A DNA stretch of 64,000 bases from the NCBI RefSeq assembly GCF_003428335.1, contig NZ_CP031704.1, positions 3,100,001 through 3,164,000 of the forward strand. Reading direction: 5' to 3'. This document shows positions 53,612-63,411 of this stretch, piece after piece. The notes under the pieces are model-generated. The model was not told the DNA's origin and did no database searches. It saw only the letters and a program-made list of their open reading frames with translations. Position numbers and translations under genes: made by a program. Position 1 is the stretch's first letter. Each line of letters opens with the position of its first letter. Source of the DNA: Solimonas sp. K1W22B-7. Lineage in GTDB: Bacteria > Pseudomonadota > Gammaproteobacteria > Nevskiales > Nevskiaceae.

Positions 53612-54405
53612 CAGACTGCGACGGGCGCCTTGATATGCGGCATCGGGTCGTACTCGCTCAGCACGAAGTCCTCGAAGCGGAAGGCGAAGATGTCCTTCAC
53701 GTCGGGGTTCAGCGTCATCTTCGGCAGTGCGCGCGGCGTGCGCGACAGCTGCTCGCGGGTCTGCTCGAGGTGATTGCTGTAGAGGTGGCAGTCGCCGCCG
53801 GTCCAGACGAACTCGCCGGGCTGCAGGTCCGTCACCTGCGCCACCATCAGCAGCAGCAGCGCGTAGGAGGCGATGTTGAAGGGCACGCCGAGGAAGATGT
53901 CGGCGCTGCGCTGGTAGAGCTGGCAGGACAGCTTGCCGTTGGCGACGTAGAACTGGAAGAAGGCATGGCAGGGCATCAGCGCCATCCGGTCGAGTTCGCC
54001 GACGTTCCAGGCCGAGACGATCAGGCGGCGCGAGTCCGGGTTCTTGCGGATCTGCGCGATGACGTCGCTGATCTGGTCGATGTGGCGGCCATCCGGCGCC
54101 ACCCAGTCGCGCCACTGCTTGCCATAGACCGGCCCCAGTTCACCCTCGGGGCTGGCCCATTCGTCCCAGATCGAAACGCCGTTTTCCTTGAGGTAGGCGG
54201 TGTTGGTCTCGCCCTTCAGGAACCACAGCAGCTCGTGCAGGATCGAGCGCAGGTGCAGCTTCTTGGTGGTCAGCAGCGGGAAGCCCTGCGCCAGGTCGAA
54301 GCGCATCTGGTAGCCGAACACGGAGCGCGTGCCGGTGCCGGTGCGGTCGGACTTCTCGGCACCGTGCTCCAGCACGTGGCGCATCAGGTCCTGGTACTGC
54401 TTCAT
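53611..54405 (-). CDS. thyA: Thymidylate synthase
   Basis: A 264-residue ThyA that methylates dUMP using methylene-tetrahydrofolate. The active-site Cys is in [13 protein letters not shown], with [19 protein letters not shown] and the C-terminal PHIKAPVAV. Length matches E. coli ThyA. It uses the methylene-tetrahydrofolate produced by the glycine cleavage system at the start of the same gene run. It lies 31 bases after lgt and overlaps folA. Confidence 0.97.
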   Translation of the reverse strand: MKQYQDLMRHVLEHGAEKSDRTGTGTRSVFGYQMRFDLAQGFPLLTTKKLHLRSILHELLWFLKGETNTAYLKENGVSIWDEWASPEGELGPVYGKQWRDWVAPDGRHIDQISDVIAQIRKNPDSRRLIVSAWNVGELDRMALMPCHAFFQFYVANGKLSCQLYQRSADIFLGVPFNIASYALLLLMVAQVTDLQPGEFVWTGGDCHLYSNHLEQTREQLSRTPRALPKMTLNPDVKDIFAFRFEDFVLSEYDPMPHIKAPVAV

Positions 54406-54436
54406 CTTGCGACCTCCAGGTTCACGGGGCCCGGCA

Positions 54437-55222
54437 TCAGCGCCGGCGGCCGTAGCCGATCGCCAGCATCACGGCGCCGGCGGCAATCATCGGTGCGCTC
54501 AGCACCATGCCCATGGTCAGCCAGCCGGTACCGTAAAGGTAGCCGATATGCGAGTCCGGCAGGCGCACGAATTCGACCAGGCTGCGGAAGACGCCATAGC
54601 CGACCAGGAACAGGGCCGACACCGCCATGCGCGGCCGCGGCTTGCGGGCAAACCACCACAGCAGGGCGCAGAGCACAGCGCCCTCGAGGAAGGCCTCGTA
54701 GAGCATCGAGGGGTGGCGCGGGTCCGGCCCGGCACGCGGGAACACCATGCCCCAGGGCAGGCTGGTGGGCGCGCCCCAGAGTTCGCCGTTGATGAAGTTG
54801 CCGATGCGGCCGGTGAACAGGCCCACCGGCACCAGCGGCGCGGCGAAGTCGGCGATGTCGAAGACATTGAGCTTGTACTTCCAGGCAAACAGGAAGTAGG
54901 ACACGATCACGCCGATCAGGCCGCCGTGGAAGGACATGCCGCCTTCCCACATGCGGATGATCACCAGCGGATGCTCGATGAAGCCGGAGAAGTTGTAGAA
55001 GAAGGTGTAGCCGATGCGGCCGCCCAGGATCACGCCCATGACGATGTAGAACAGCAGGTCGGAGACCCGCTCCTTGGGCCAGGCGATATGCGGCTGGCGG
55101 GCGCGGATGGTGCCGAGATACCAGGCGCCCCAGAAGCCCAGCAGGTACATCAGGCCGTACCAGTGAACGGACAAGGGACCGAGCTTGACCGCGACCGGGT
55201 CGATGTTGGGATGGACGAGCAT
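54437..55222 (-). CDS. lgt: Prolipoprotein diacylglyceryl transferase
   Basis: A 261-residue inner-membrane enzyme that adds diacylglycerol from phosphatidylglycerol to the lipobox Cys of prolipoproteins. The signature [13 protein letters not shown] and [16 protein letters not shown] are present, with about seven membrane helices. It begins [30 protein letters not shown] as usual. lgt-thyA adjacency is common in proteobacteria. Confidence 0.96.
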   Translation of the reverse strand: MLVHPNIDPVAVKLGPLSVHWYGLMYLLGFWGAWYLGTIRARQPHIAWPKERVSDLLFYIVMGVILGGRIGYTFFYNFSGFIEHPLVIIRMWEGGMSFHGGLIGVIVSYFLFAWKYKLNVFDIADFAAPLVPVGLFTGRIGNFINGELWGAPTSLPWGMVFPRAGPDPRHPSMLYEAFLEGAVLCALLWWFARKPRPRMAVSALFLVGYGVFRSLVEFVRLPDSHIGYLYGTGWLTMGMVLSAPMIAAGAVMLAIGYGRRR

Positions 55223-55305
55223 GGGAATGTCTGGAAAGGGCTGCGGCTATTGTCGCGGATCGGGGCCGGCGGCGCACCGGGTGGGTGCGCCAGCCGAACG
55301 CCGAC

Positions 55306-56481
55306 TCAGCTGGCCAGGACGCGGCAGGTGTAGGCCTTCAGGTACCGCGTTTCCGGGATCGCCGGATGCACCGGATGGTCGGCGGACTGCGCGCCCTGCT
55401 CCAGGATCTGCAGGCGCCGGCCGGCGTTGCGCGACTCGCGCAGCAGGATGCGCTGCAGCGCCTCGGCCTCGAGGTGATGCGAGCAGGAACAGGCGATCAG
55501 GATGCCGTCCGCCGGCAGCAGCTGCAGGGCGGCGCGGTTCAGCGCGGCATAGTGCTCCAGGCCGGCCTCGTAGTCCTTCTTGCGTTTGATCAGCGCCGGC
55601 GGGTCCACCACCACGACCTCGAACTGGCGCTGTTCGCGACGCAGCTGCTTGAGGGCGTCGAGGGCGTCGTCGCGGATGGTCTCGATCTCGAAACCGTTGA
55701 GCGCCGCGGCACGGCGGGCGGCGTCCAGCGCCGGCTGCGAGCTGTCGATGCAGGTGACCGCGCTGGCGCCGAAGGCCGCGGAACGGATGGCCCAGCCACC
55801 GACATAGGAGAACACGTCGAGCACGCGCGCGCCGCGCACGTAGCGCCCCAGGCGGTCACGGTTGTCGTGCTGGTCGTAGAACCAGCCGGTCTTCTGGCCG
55901 CTCTTCAACGGCGCGACGAAACGCACCCCGCTTTCCAGCAGCTCAACCTCGTCGGGCACCTCGCCCACGGTCTCGACGTAGGCCGGCAGGCCTTCCAGCT
56001 CGCGCAGGCCGCCGTCGTTGCGCAGCAGGATGCCGCGGGGCTTGAGTACGTCCTGCAGGGCCTGGATGACCTCGGCCTTGAGGTTCTCCATGCCAGCCGT
56101 GCCCAGCTGCACCGCGCACCAGTCGCCGTAGCGGTCCACCACCAGGCCCGGCAGTCCGTCGGACTCGCCGTGCACCAGGCGGTAGAACGGCGCGTCGTAA
56201 AGCCGCTGGCGCAGCGCCAGGGCGGCCTCGATGCGGCGCGCGAACCAGGCGGCGTCGATCGTGGTGTCGGCGTTGCCGGCCAGGATGCGCACCGACAGTA
56301 GTGCGTGCGGGTTGACGTAGCCGACACCCAGGGGCTTGCCGCGGTCGTCGCTGACCCGGCACAGGCTGCCGGGGGCGATGGCGCGGAACTGCGCGTCGGT
56401 CTGCAGCTCGTTCGAGTAGACCCAGAGGTGACCTGCGCGCAGGCGCCGGTCTTCGCGCGGCTTGAGCTTGAGCTCGATCAT
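55306..56481 (-). CDS. Class I rRNA (cytosine-C5) methyltransferase, RlmI-like
   Basis: A 391-residue SAM-dependent methyltransferase. An N-terminal PUA domain (about 1-75, with KPREDRRLRAGHLWVYSNEL) is followed by an EEHEE domain and a Rossmann methyltransferase core with GWFYDQHDNR, VLDVFSYVGGWAIRSAAFG and VVVDPPALIKRKKDYEAG. This matches RlmI, which methylates C1962 of 23S rRNA. The start overlaps the stop of the PfkB kinase gene (ATGA). The next gene, lgt, starts 83 bases on. Confidence 0.9.
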   Translation of the reverse strand: MIELKLKPREDRRLRAGHLWVYSNELQTDAQFRAIAPGSLCRVSDDRGKPLGVGYVNPHALLSVRILAGNADTTIDAAWFARRIEAALALRQRLYDAPFYRLVHGESDGLPGLVVDRYGDWCAVQLGTAGMENLKAEVIQALQDVLKPRGILLRNDGGLRELEGLPAYVETVGEVPDEVELLESGVRFVAPLKSGQKTGWFYDQHDNRDRLGRYVRGARVLDVFSYVGGWAIRSAAFGASAVTCIDSSQPALDAARRAAALNGFEIETIRDDALDALKQLRREQRQFEVVVVDPPALIKRKKDYEAGLEHYAALNRAALQLLPADGILIACSCSHHLEAEALQRILLRESRNAGRRLQILEQGAQSADHPVHPAIPETRYLKAYTCRVLAS

Positions 56482-57407
56482 GCGAAGTCGTAGCGGAATT
56501 CTTCGCGGAAGCGCTCGCGGAACTCGTCCTGGGTGAAGCGGTGGTTCTGCGTCCCGGGCCGCTCGATGTTGTAGGCGCCCATCAGGGAGGCGATGCGGCC
56601 GGTGGTTTCCCAGTCCTTGCCGTTCTGCAGGCCGTAGAGCAGGCCGGCGCGGAAGGCGTCGCCGCAACCCGTCGGATCGGTCAGCGAGCCGGCCTCGGCA
56701 CAGGGAATCTCGTACTGCTTCTTCTTCGTGATGATGTGCGAACCCTTGCCGCCGCGGGTCACGATCAGCGCGTCGAGACGGTCGGCGATCTGGCGCAGGG
56801 TCCAGCCGCTGCGCTCCATCAGCAGCTCGGCCTCGTAGTCGTTGACGGCGACATATGCCGCCTTGTCGATGAAGTCGCGCAGGTCTTCGCCGCCGAACAT
56901 CGGCAGGCCCTGGCCGGGATCGAAGATGAAGGGCACGCCGGCCTCCGCGAACTGGCGCGCGTGCAGCAGCATGCCGTCGCGCCCGTCCGGCGACACGGTG
57001 CCGATCTTCACGCCGGCCGGCACATCCTGGGTGTGCGAGAAGCTCATCGCGCCCGGATGGAAGGCCGTGATCTGGTTGTCGTCGAGATCCGTGGTGATGT
57101 AGGCCTGGGCGGTATAGGCATCCGGCATCAGCTTGACGTAGTCGCGGGAGATGCCGTTCTTGTCCATCCACTCGGCATAGCGCTCGAAGTCATTGCCGAC
57201 CGTGCCCATCGGCAGCGGGTCGCCGCCCAGCAGCTTGAGGTTGTAGGCGATGTTGCCGGCGCAGCCGCCGAACTCGCGGCGCATCTGCGGTACCAGGAAG
57301 GACACATTCAGGATGTGCACCTTGTCCGGCAGGATTTCGTTCTTGAAATGGCCGGGAAACACCATGATGGTGTCGAAGGCAAAGGAACCGCAGATCAGGG
57401 CAGACAT
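56478..57407 (-). CDS. PfkB-family carbohydrate/nucleoside kinase (adenosine kinase-like)
   Basis: A 309-residue ribokinase-superfamily kinase. It has GGCAGNIAYNLKLLGGDP at the substrate site and the PfkB signature DPTGCGDAFRAGLLYGL with the catalytic Asp. Related proteobacterial proteins are annotated as adenosine kinase or sugar kinase; the substrate cannot be fixed from sequence. It lies between dgkA (14 bases) and the RlmI-like gene (4-base overlap). Confidence 0.88.
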   Translation of the reverse strand: MSALICGSFAFDTIMVFPGHFKNEILPDKVHILNVSFLVPQMRREFGGCAGNIAYNLKLLGGDPLPMGTVGNDFERYAEWMDKNGISRDYVKLMPDAYTAQAYITTDLDDNQITAFHPGAMSFSHTQDVPAGVKIGTVSPDGRDGMLLHARQFAEAGVPFIFDPGQGLPMFGGEDLRDFIDKAAYVAVNDYEAELLMERSGWTLRQIADRLDALIVTRGGKGSHIITKKKQYEIPCAEAGSLTDPTGCGDAFRAGLLYGLQNGKDWETTGRIASLMGAYNIERPGTQNHRFTQDEFRERFREEFRYDFA

Positions 57408-57421
57408 GTTGGTTTCTGTAT

Positions 57422-57781
57422 TCAGCCGAAGTAGATCAGGCCCCAGACCACCGGGACCTGGACCAGGGAAAGATGGACCGCCGCGGACCCCAGGTCCTTG
57501 GCGCGACCCGACAATACGTGACGCTCGATGCCGATGCGGTCGACCACGACCTCCACCGCGGTGTTCAGCAACTCGGTGATCAGCACGCAGAACAGGCTCA
57601 TGAGCATGATCGCCCGCTCGATGCCGTTGTCACCCAGCCACAGGGCGGCGGGCACCAGCAGCAGGCACAGCACTGCCTCGATGCGGAAGGCCTCCTCTTC
57701 ACGGATCGCCCAGCCCAGGCCCCAGTAGGACACCCGGGTGGCCCTGAGCAGGCGTGCCCAGCCCTTGATGCCGTCGGCCAT
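57422..57781 (-). CDS. dgkA: Diacylglycerol kinase
   Basis: A 119-residue small integral membrane kinase with three helices and the signature ITELLNTAVEVVVDRIG, plus Glu/Asp residues for metal binding (REEEAFRIE, KDLGSAAV). It recycles diacylglycerol to phosphatidic acid. It lies 3 bases after the DUF2798 gene. Confidence 0.95.
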   Translation of the reverse strand: MADGIKGWARLLRATRVSYWGLGWAIREEEAFRIEAVLCLLLVPAALWLGDNGIERAIMLMSLFCVLITELLNTAVEVVVDRIGIERHVLSGRAKDLGSAAVHLSLVQVPVVWGLIYFG

Positions 57782-57784
57782 GGT

Positions 57785-58006
57785 CTACTCCGTCACTCGC
57801 GCAACGACACGTTGGCCCAGCGGCGCCAGCACCAGGATCAGCGGCAGGGCGACGACGAAGGCCACCCCCCAGGCATGCAGCCACTTGCCCGGAAAACCGC
57901 CAGGCCCCAGGTTGACCAGCGTCAGCACCGCCGACATCAGCATCGACATGTTGAACGCCATGAACAGCGCGAACAGGCGCGGCGCATGGCGGCGCGGCAG
58001 CTTCAT
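57785..58006 (-). CDS. Small membrane protein of the DUF2798 type
   Basis: A 73-residue protein with two hydrophobic helices ([21 protein letters not shown] and [21 protein letters not shown]) and a basic N-terminus. It resembles DUF2798 proteins. The ATG overlaps the gcvPB stop (ATGA), which sets the start. Function unknown. Confidence 0.75.
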   Translation of the reverse strand: MKLPRRHAPRLFALFMAFNMSMLMSAVLTLVNLGPGGFPGKWLHAWGVAFVVALPLILVLAPLGQRVVARVTE

Positions 58007-59463
58007 GCCGCCGGCTGCCAGCGCAGGTCGAGCTGGCGCGCGGCGCGCACGTCGTCGAGCCGGCGCACCGGCATCGTATAGGGCGCACCCTTGACGTAGG
58101 CGATGTCGGCCTTGGCCTCTTCCCAGATTTTCGCCATCGCCTCGACGAAGGCGTCGAGCGTCTCGCGGTCCTCGGTTTCGGTGGGCTCGATCAGCAGGCA
58201 CTCCGGCACCAGCAGCGGAAAGTAGATCGTCGGCGCGTGATAGCCGTAGTCGAGCAGGCGCTTGGCGATGTCGGTCGCCGTCAGTTCGATCTCCTGCTTC
58301 TGCTTCTTCAGCGTGATGATGAACTCGTGGCTGGCACGGCGCTCCGGGAAGGCCAGGTCGAAGCCCTTGTCGCGCAGGCGCGCCGCCAGGTAATTGGCAT
58401 TGAGCGTGGCGAACTCGGCAACGCGGTGCATGCCCTCGCGGCCGAGCAGGCGCGCATAGATGTAGGCGCGCATCAGCACGCCGGCATTGCCCATCCAGGC
58501 CGACAGGCGGCCGATGGTCTGCGGCAGGTCGCGCTCGTCGAGCCAGCGGTAGCCGTTCCCTGCCCTGCCCACCACCGGGATCGGCAGGAAGGGCTTGAGG
58601 CGCTCGGACACGCCCACCGCGCCGGCACCCGGACCGCCGCCGCCATGCGGCGTCGAGAAGGTCTTGTGCAGGTTCATGTGGATGACGTCGAAGCCCATGT
58701 CGCCGGGGCGCACCTTGCCGAGGATGGCATTGAGGTTGGCGCCGTCGTAGTACAGCAGGCCGCCGGCCTCGTGCACGATGCCGGCGATCTCCTTGATGCG
58801 GCGCTCGAAGACACCGAAGGTCGAGGGGTTGGTCAGCATGATGCCGGCCGTCTTCGGACCCACCGCGGCTTTCAGTGCCTCGACATCGACGTCGCCGTCG
58901 GCATTGGTCTTGATCTCGCGCACGGTGCAGCCCAGCATCGCCGCGGTGGCCGGGTTGGTGCCGTGTGCCGCGTCGGGGACCAGGATCTCGGTACGCGCCA
59001 GGTCGTTGCGGGCGCGGTGGTAGGCCTGGATCATCGCCACGCCGGCGAACTCACCCTGCGCGCCGGCCATCGGCGTCAGCGATACGCCGGCCATGCCGGT
59101 CACCGCCTCGAGGATTTCCTGCAGGTCGTGCATGCAGGCCAGGAAGCCCTGGCTGTGCGTGTCCGGCGCCAGCGGGTGGCGCTGCAGGAACTGCGGCAGC
59201 ATCGCCAGCTGGTTACAGGCACGCGGGTTGTACTTCATCGTGCACGAACCCAGCGGGTAGAAGTGCGTGTCGATCGAGAAGTTCTTCTGCGACAGGCGCG
59301 TGAAATGACGCACCGCCTGCAGTTCCGACACCTCCGGCAGCAGCGGCTTGTCCTTGCGGCGCAGGCTTTCCGGGATGCCGGACAAGTCGACGTCGCCGCC
59401 AGGATTCTGCGCCGCGGCCACACGGCCCGGACGCGAGTGTTCGAAGATCAGCTTTTCGCTCAT
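58003..59463 (-). CDS. gcvPB: Glycine dehydrogenase (decarboxylating) subunit 2
   Basis: A 486-residue PLP-containing half of the glycine cleavage P-protein. The PLP Lys lies in [21 protein letters not shown] and the glycine-rich loop follows. Early motif [14 protein letters not shown] is typical. It works with GcvPA as a heterotetramer to decarboxylate glycine and load the aminomethyl group on GcvH. The tpx gene separates it from gcvPA, with 7 bases between tpx and gcvPB. Confidence 0.97.
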   Translation of the reverse strand: MSEKLIFEHSRPGRVAAAQNPGGDVDLSGIPESLRRKDKPLLPEVSELQAVRHFTRLSQKNFSIDTHFYPLGSCTMKYNPRACNQLAMLPQFLQRHPLAPDTHSQGFLACMHDLQEILEAVTGMAGVSLTPMAGAQGEFAGVAMIQAYHRARNDLARTEILVPDAAHGTNPATAAMLGCTVREIKTNADGDVDVEALKAAVGPKTAGIMLTNPSTFGVFERRIKEIAGIVHEAGGLLYYDGANLNAILGKVRPGDMGFDVIHMNLHKTFSTPHGGGGPGAGAVGVSERLKPFLPIPVVGRAGNGYRWLDERDLPQTIGRLSAWMGNAGVLMRAYIYARLLGREGMHRVAEFATLNANYLAARLRDKGFDLAFPERRASHEFIITLKKQKQEIELTATDIAKRLLDYGYHAPTIYFPLLVPECLLIEPTETEDRETLDAFVEAMAKIWEEAKADIAYVKGAPYTMPVRRLDDVRAARQLDLRWQPAA

Positions 59464-59470
59464 GGTTCTT

Positions 59471-59968
59471 TCAGAGCGCGGCCAGGGCCGCGTCGTAGTT
59501 GGGTTCGTTGGCGATTTCAGACACCAGCTCGCTGTGCAGCACGCGGTTGTCCTCGTCCAGCACCACCACGGCACGGGCGGTGAGCCCGGCCAGCGGGCCG
59601 GTCTCGATCAGCAGGCCGTAGTCCTTGGCGAAGTGGCGGTCGCGCATCATCGACAGCATCTGCACGTTGGCGATGCCCTCGGCGCCGCAGAAGCGCGACT
59701 GCGCGAACGGCAGGTCGGCGGAGATGCACAGCACCACCGTATTCTTCAGGCTGGCGGCGCGCTGGTTGAACTGGCGCACCGACATCGCGCAGGTCGGCGT
59801 GTCCACCGACGGGAAGATGTTCAGCACCTTGCGCTTGCCGACGTAGTCGTGCAGCGACACGTCCTTGAGGTCCTTGGCCACCAGGCGGAAGCCCAGGGCC
59901 TCGGCGCCGGTGGCGGGGAGGTTGCCGTTGGTCTGGACCGGGTTGCCCTTCAGGGTGATCGTAGCCAT
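59471..59968 (-). CDS. tpx: Thiol peroxidase
   Basis: A 165-residue atypical 2-Cys peroxiredoxin. The peroxidatic Cys60 is in [16 protein letters not shown] and resolving Cys94 in QSRFCGAEG, the Tpx pattern. It reduces lipid and other hydroperoxides with thioredoxin. Its position between gcvPA and gcvPB, in the same direction with gaps of 25 and 7 bases, is unusual and places it under the glycine riboswitch. Confidence 0.95.
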   Translation of the reverse strand: MATITLKGNPVQTNGNLPATGAEALGFRLVAKDLKDVSLHDYVGKRKVLNIFPSVDTPTCAMSVRQFNQRAASLKNTVVLCISADLPFAQSRFCGAEGIANVQMLSMMRDRHFAKDYGLLIETGPLAGLTARAVVVLDEDNRVLHSELVSEIANEPNYDAALAAL

Positions 59969-59993
59969 GAAATCTCTCCTTTTTCGCTTGTTG

Positions 59994-61352
59994 TCAGGCC
60001 AGCGCCGCGGCGAGCGCGTCGGCGAACTGCTGCAGTTGTTCGGGTGTCTTGGTCTCGGTGGCGCAGACCAGCACGGCATTGCCCAGCTCCGGGTAATGGC
60101 GCGACAGGTCGAAGCCGCCGAGGATGTCCTGCTGCGCCAGGCGCACCAGCACCGGTGCCACCGGCCTGGGCAGGCGGACCACCGTCTCGTGGAAGTTCGC
60201 GGCGTTGAAGGCGAGGCTTACGCCGGGCACCGCCGTCAGCTTCGACATCAGGCTGCGGGTATTGGCCAGCGAGGCCGAGGCCACCTTGGCCAGCCCCTCG
60301 GGCCCGACGATGGTCATGTAGATCGTCGCCGCCGTGACCAGCAGGCCCTGGTTGGTGCAGATATTGGACTTGGCCTTGGCCCGGCGGATGTGCTGCTCGC
60401 GCGCCTGCAGGGTCAGCGTGAAGCCGGGCTTGCCTTCCAGGTCCACGGTGCGGCCGACGATGCGGCCGGGCATCTCGCGCACGAACTCCATCTTCGTGGT
60501 GAGAAAGCCGAAGTACGGACCGCCGGAGGCCAGTGGCGCGCCCAGGGGCTGGCCTTCGCCGCAGACGATGTCGGCGCCGCGCGTGCCCCAGCTGCCCGGT
60601 GCCTTGAGCACGGCCAGCGAGGTCGGGTTGACCACTGCGACCACCAGCGCGCCCTGGGCATGCGCCCAGTCGGTGATGGCATCGACGTCTTCCAGCGTGC
60701 CGAAGAAGTTGGGCTGCGCGATCACCACGGCGGTCGGCGCACTGCCCTCGTGGGCCTTGAGCGCCGCCAGCGGGGTCTGGCCGCTGGCCGGGTCGTAGTC
60801 GACCAGGACCTGCTGCACCCCCTGGGCCGAGGCGGTCGCCGCCACCACGTCGCGGTAGTAGGGATGCACGGCGCGCGGCATCAGCACCTTGCAGGAGCCG
60901 TTGGTCTTGTTGGCACGCACCGCCATCAGCAGCGCCTCGCCCAGCGCGGAAGCGCCGTCGTACATCGACGCGTTGCTGACCTGCATGCCGGTCAGGCCGC
61001 AGATCATGGTCTGGTACTCGTACAGCACCTGCAGCGTGCCCTGGCTCGCCTCGGCCTGGTAAGGCGTGTAGGCGGAGTAGAACTCGCCGCGGGTGGTGAT
61101 CTCCCATACCGCTGCCGGAATGTGGTGCTCGTAGGCGCCCGCGCCGAGGAAACTCAGGGCCGAGCCGTCCTGGGCCGCACGCGCACGCATCAGCTGCGCC
61201 ACGCGCATCTCCGGCAGGCCCTCGGGGACTTCTTCCAGGCTGCCGCAGCGCAGGTTCTCGGGAATCTCGTCGAACAGCGCCTCCAGCTTCGGCGCGCCGA
61301 TGACGGCCAGCATTTCGCGGACGTCGGTCTCGGTATGGGGAATGAACGGCAT
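59994..61352 (-). CDS. gcvPA: Glycine dehydrogenase (decarboxylating) subunit 1
   Basis: A 452-residue N-terminal half of the split P-protein. It begins [19 protein letters not shown] and carries [39 protein letters not shown] and ANICTNQGL-like [11 protein letters not shown], all typical. It lacks the PLP Lys, which is in GcvPB. Split P-proteins are the usual form in many bacteria, unlike the single GcvP of E. coli. It follows gcvH by 15 bases. Confidence 0.97.
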   Translation of the reverse strand: MPFIPHTETDVREMLAVIGAPKLEALFDEIPENLRCGSLEEVPEGLPEMRVAQLMRARAAQDGSALSFLGAGAYEHHIPAAVWEITTRGEFYSAYTPYQAEASQGTLQVLYEYQTMICGLTGMQVSNASMYDGASALGEALLMAVRANKTNGSCKVLMPRAVHPYYRDVVAATASAQGVQQVLVDYDPASGQTPLAALKAHEGSAPTAVVIAQPNFFGTLEDVDAITDWAHAQGALVVAVVNPTSLAVLKAPGSWGTRGADIVCGEGQPLGAPLASGGPYFGFLTTKMEFVREMPGRIVGRTVDLEGKPGFTLTLQAREQHIRRAKAKSNICTNQGLLVTAATIYMTIVGPEGLAKVASASLANTRSLMSKLTAVPGVSLAFNAANFHETVVRLPRPVAPVLVRLAQQDILGGFDLSRHYPELGNAVLVCATETKTPEQLQQFADALAAALA

Positions 61353-61367
61353 GTCGTCTTTCTTTGC

Positions 61368-61757
61368 TTACAGCGTCTTGATGAAGTTCTCGTAGCCGGC
61401 CGCATCGAGCAGCCCGGCCAGCGCGCCGGCATCCGCCGGCTTGATGCGGAACAGCCAGCCCTCGCCGTAGGGATCCGAGTTGAGCAGTTCCGGTGCGTTG
61501 CCGAGCTTGTCGTTGGCGGCGATCACCTCGCCGGCCAGCGGCGCGTAGACATCGGAGGCGGCCTTGACCGATTCGACCACCGAGCAGGCCTCGTCGGCCG
61601 CAACCTTGCGGCCCGGCTTGGGCACCTCGACGAACACCAGGTCGCCCAGGGAATTCTGCGCGTAGTCGGTGATGCCGATGGTGATGCTGCCGTCGGCCTC
61701 GGCGCGCAGCCACTCGTGGGACTTCGCGTACTTCAGGTTGGCGGGAACGTTGCTCAT
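61368..61757 (-). CDS. gcvH: Glycine cleavage system H protein
   Basis: A 129-residue lipoyl carrier that shuttles the aminomethyl intermediate between P, T and L proteins. The lipoylated Lys65 lies in [18 protein letters not shown]. It begins with the usual [10 protein letters not shown]. It lies 40 bases after gcvT and 15 before gcvPA. Confidence 0.97.
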   Translation of the reverse strand: MSNVPANLKYAKSHEWLRAEADGSITIGITDYAQNSLGDLVFVEVPKPGRKVAADEACSVVESVKAASDVYAPLAGEVIAANDKLGNAPELLNSDPYGEGWLFRIKPADAGALAGLLDAAGYENFIKTL

Positions 61758-61797
61758 GAGTTTTCCTCGATCAAGCGATTGAATGGGGATATTGAAG

Positions 61798-62880
61798 TCA
61801 AACCAGGATCTTGCCGTTGCGGACGAACGGCGGCTTCACGATGCGCGCCGCGACCCACTGGCCGCGGATTTCCACCTCGCAGGCACCGGAAGCGCCCGCG
61901 TCGACCCGCGCCAGGGCAATGGACTGTTTCATGGTCGGGGCGAAGCCGCCACTGGTGGTCTCGCCCGCGGCGCCGCCGGCAAACCGGACCCTCATGTGGG
62001 CGCGGGCGATGCCGCGGCCTTCCAGCACCAGGCCGACGAACTGGCGCGGCGACTTGCCGCGCAGCGGCTCCAGGGCGGCGCGGCCGATGAAATCGCGGTC
62101 CGCCGGCTCCCAGGCCAGGGTCCAGCCCAGGCCGGATTCCAGGGGCTGGGTGGACTCGTCCATGTCCTGTCCGTAGAGGTTCATGCCGGCCTCCAGGCGC
62201 AGCGTGTCGCGCGCACCCAGCCCGCAGGGACGCACGCCGGCCGCCAGCAAGCCCTGCCACAGGGACATCAGGTCGGCGTGCGGCAGGATCAGCTCGAAAC
62301 CGTCTTCGCCGGTGTAGCCGGTACGGCCGACAAAGGTCTGGCCGTCCTCGGCCGCCTGGAACACCTGCAGGCCCGCCGCCGCTTCGCGCAGCCCGGCCGG
62401 CAGCAGGGGCAGCACCCGGGCCCGGGCCTGGGGGCCCTGCACGGCGAGGATGCCCAGGTCGGCGCGGCGGCGGACGTCCACGCCATAGGCCTGTGCCTGC
62501 CGTTCCAGCCAGGCCAGGTCCTTGTCGGCGGTGCCCGCGTTCACCACCAGGCGGAACCAGTCCTCGCGCATGAAATAGGCGATCAGGTCGTCCAGGATGC
62601 CGGCATCCTCGCGCAGCAGGCAGGAATACAGCGCCTTGCCCGGCAGCGTCAGGCGGGCGACGTCATTGGCCAGGACCTGGCGCAGGAACTCGCGGACCCG
62701 GGGGCCCTGCAGGTCGACGGCCGCCATGTGGGCCACGTCGAACATGCCGGCGCCTTCCCGCACCGCATGGTGCTCGTCGAGCTGCGACTGGTACTGGATC
62801 GGCATTTCCCAGCCGGCAAAATCGACCAGGCGTGCGCCGAGGCGGGCGTGTTCGGCATGTAACGCTGTTTTTTTCAGCAT
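61798..62880 (-). CDS. gcvT: Glycine cleavage system T protein (aminomethyltransferase)
   Basis: A 360-residue tetrahydrofolate-dependent aminomethyltransferase that makes methylene-tetrahydrofolate and ammonia. Typical segments are [47 protein letters not shown] and [16 protein letters not shown]. The ATG at 62880 is chosen over longer readings: the family N-terminus [15 protein letters not shown] begins there, and a riboswitch and AGGA ribosome-binding site lie directly upstream. It is the first gene of the run. Confidence 0.97.
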   Translation of the reverse strand: MLKKTALHAEHARLGARLVDFAGWEMPIQYQSQLDEHHAVREGAGMFDVAHMAAVDLQGPRVREFLRQVLANDVARLTLPGKALYSCLLREDAGILDDLIAYFMREDWFRLVVNAGTADKDLAWLERQAQAYGVDVRRRADLGILAVQGPQARARVLPLLPAGLREAAAGLQVFQAAEDGQTFVGRTGYTGEDGFELILPHADLMSLWQGLLAAGVRPCGLGARDTLRLEAGMNLYGQDMDESTQPLESGLGWTLAWEPADRDFIGRAALEPLRGKSPRQFVGLVLEGRGIARAHMRVRFAGGAAGETTSGGFAPTMKQSIALARVDAGASGACEVEIRGQWVAARIVKPPFVRNGKILV

Positions 62881-62916
62881 GCGGTCCTGTAGATCCGGTT
62901 TTCGGGCAAGGACCGC
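62881..62916 (-). promoter_or_regulatory. Translation-sequestering hairpin of the gcvT leader
   Basis: On the minus strand GCGGTCCT (62916-62909) can pair with AGGACCGC (62888-62881), which contains the AGGA ribosome-binding site and ends at the gcvT ATG. The perfect 8-bp stem lies directly after aptamer 2, as expected of a riboswitch expression platform acting on translation. Confidence 0.75.
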
Positions 62917-62918
62917 CC

Positions 62919-63092
62919 TGACTCTGTCCTTGGACCTGAAAGTTCGGAGGCGTCGCCGCCTCTGCCTCGTCGGTGGCCCGCAAGCGGGCGCTCTCCAGAG
63001 TACGCGCAAACCATCCGCTCCTGGGTACCTGAGCGATTCCGGGCGGATTTGCGCCTTCGGTGCCACCGACAAAAAAACGGTGGTCTCTCGCG
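62919..63092 (-). ncRNA. Tandem glycine riboswitch (two aptamers)
   Basis: Read on the minus strand, aptamer 1 has GCGAGAGACC, GGCACCGAAGGCGCAA and CGCTCAGGTACCC. Aptamer 2 has ACTCTGGAGAGCGCCC, GGCCACCGACGAGGCAGAG and TTTCAGGTCCAAGGACAGAGT, with ACTCTG/CAGAGT closing its P1 stem. These match the conserved cores of the gcvT-type glycine riboswitch (Rfam RF00504, from memory). Cooperative glycine sensing would turn on the glycine cleavage genes that follow. A -10-like TATCAT occurs upstream at 63114-63119 on the minus strand. The remaining bases to the divergent promoter show nothing clear. Confidence 0.93.
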
Positions 63093-63333
63093 GATGGGGA
63101 AATGCGTGGCGGAATGATACCGGGGCGGGGGGCGAATGGCGAGCGCCGGATCCGATGCCCCGCGTTCGGCTTGCCCGGGAGTGGCGTGAAGCCCCTTTCC
63201 GCCCGGGCCAAAAGCTCCACGGCCGGGCGTTCGGCGCGGCTCAACTGTGAAGCTCGACACAATTGGAAATAAGACTGGCAACATATTGAAAGAACTACGT
63301 CACGCCAACCGCCCGCACCACCCGCTTGCGTGG

Positions 63334-63362
63334 TTGGAACCCCCCTTTCCATGGGCTATAGT
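63334..63362 (+). promoter_or_regulatory. Sigma-70-like promoter of the ShlB-type transporter gene
   Basis: TTGGAA (63334-63339) and TATAGT (63357-63362) are separated by 17 bases, about 50 bases upstream of the start. Confidence 0.6.
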
Positions 63363-63411
63363 CGGACTCGCATCGACGGCCGCGTGGCCGCAGCCGCAAT
63401 TCGGGGGAATA

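Noticed and set aside
61798-63072. Longer 424-residue reading of gcvT
   Set aside because: The added N-terminus would be encoded by the glycine riboswitch; family length and start support 62880.
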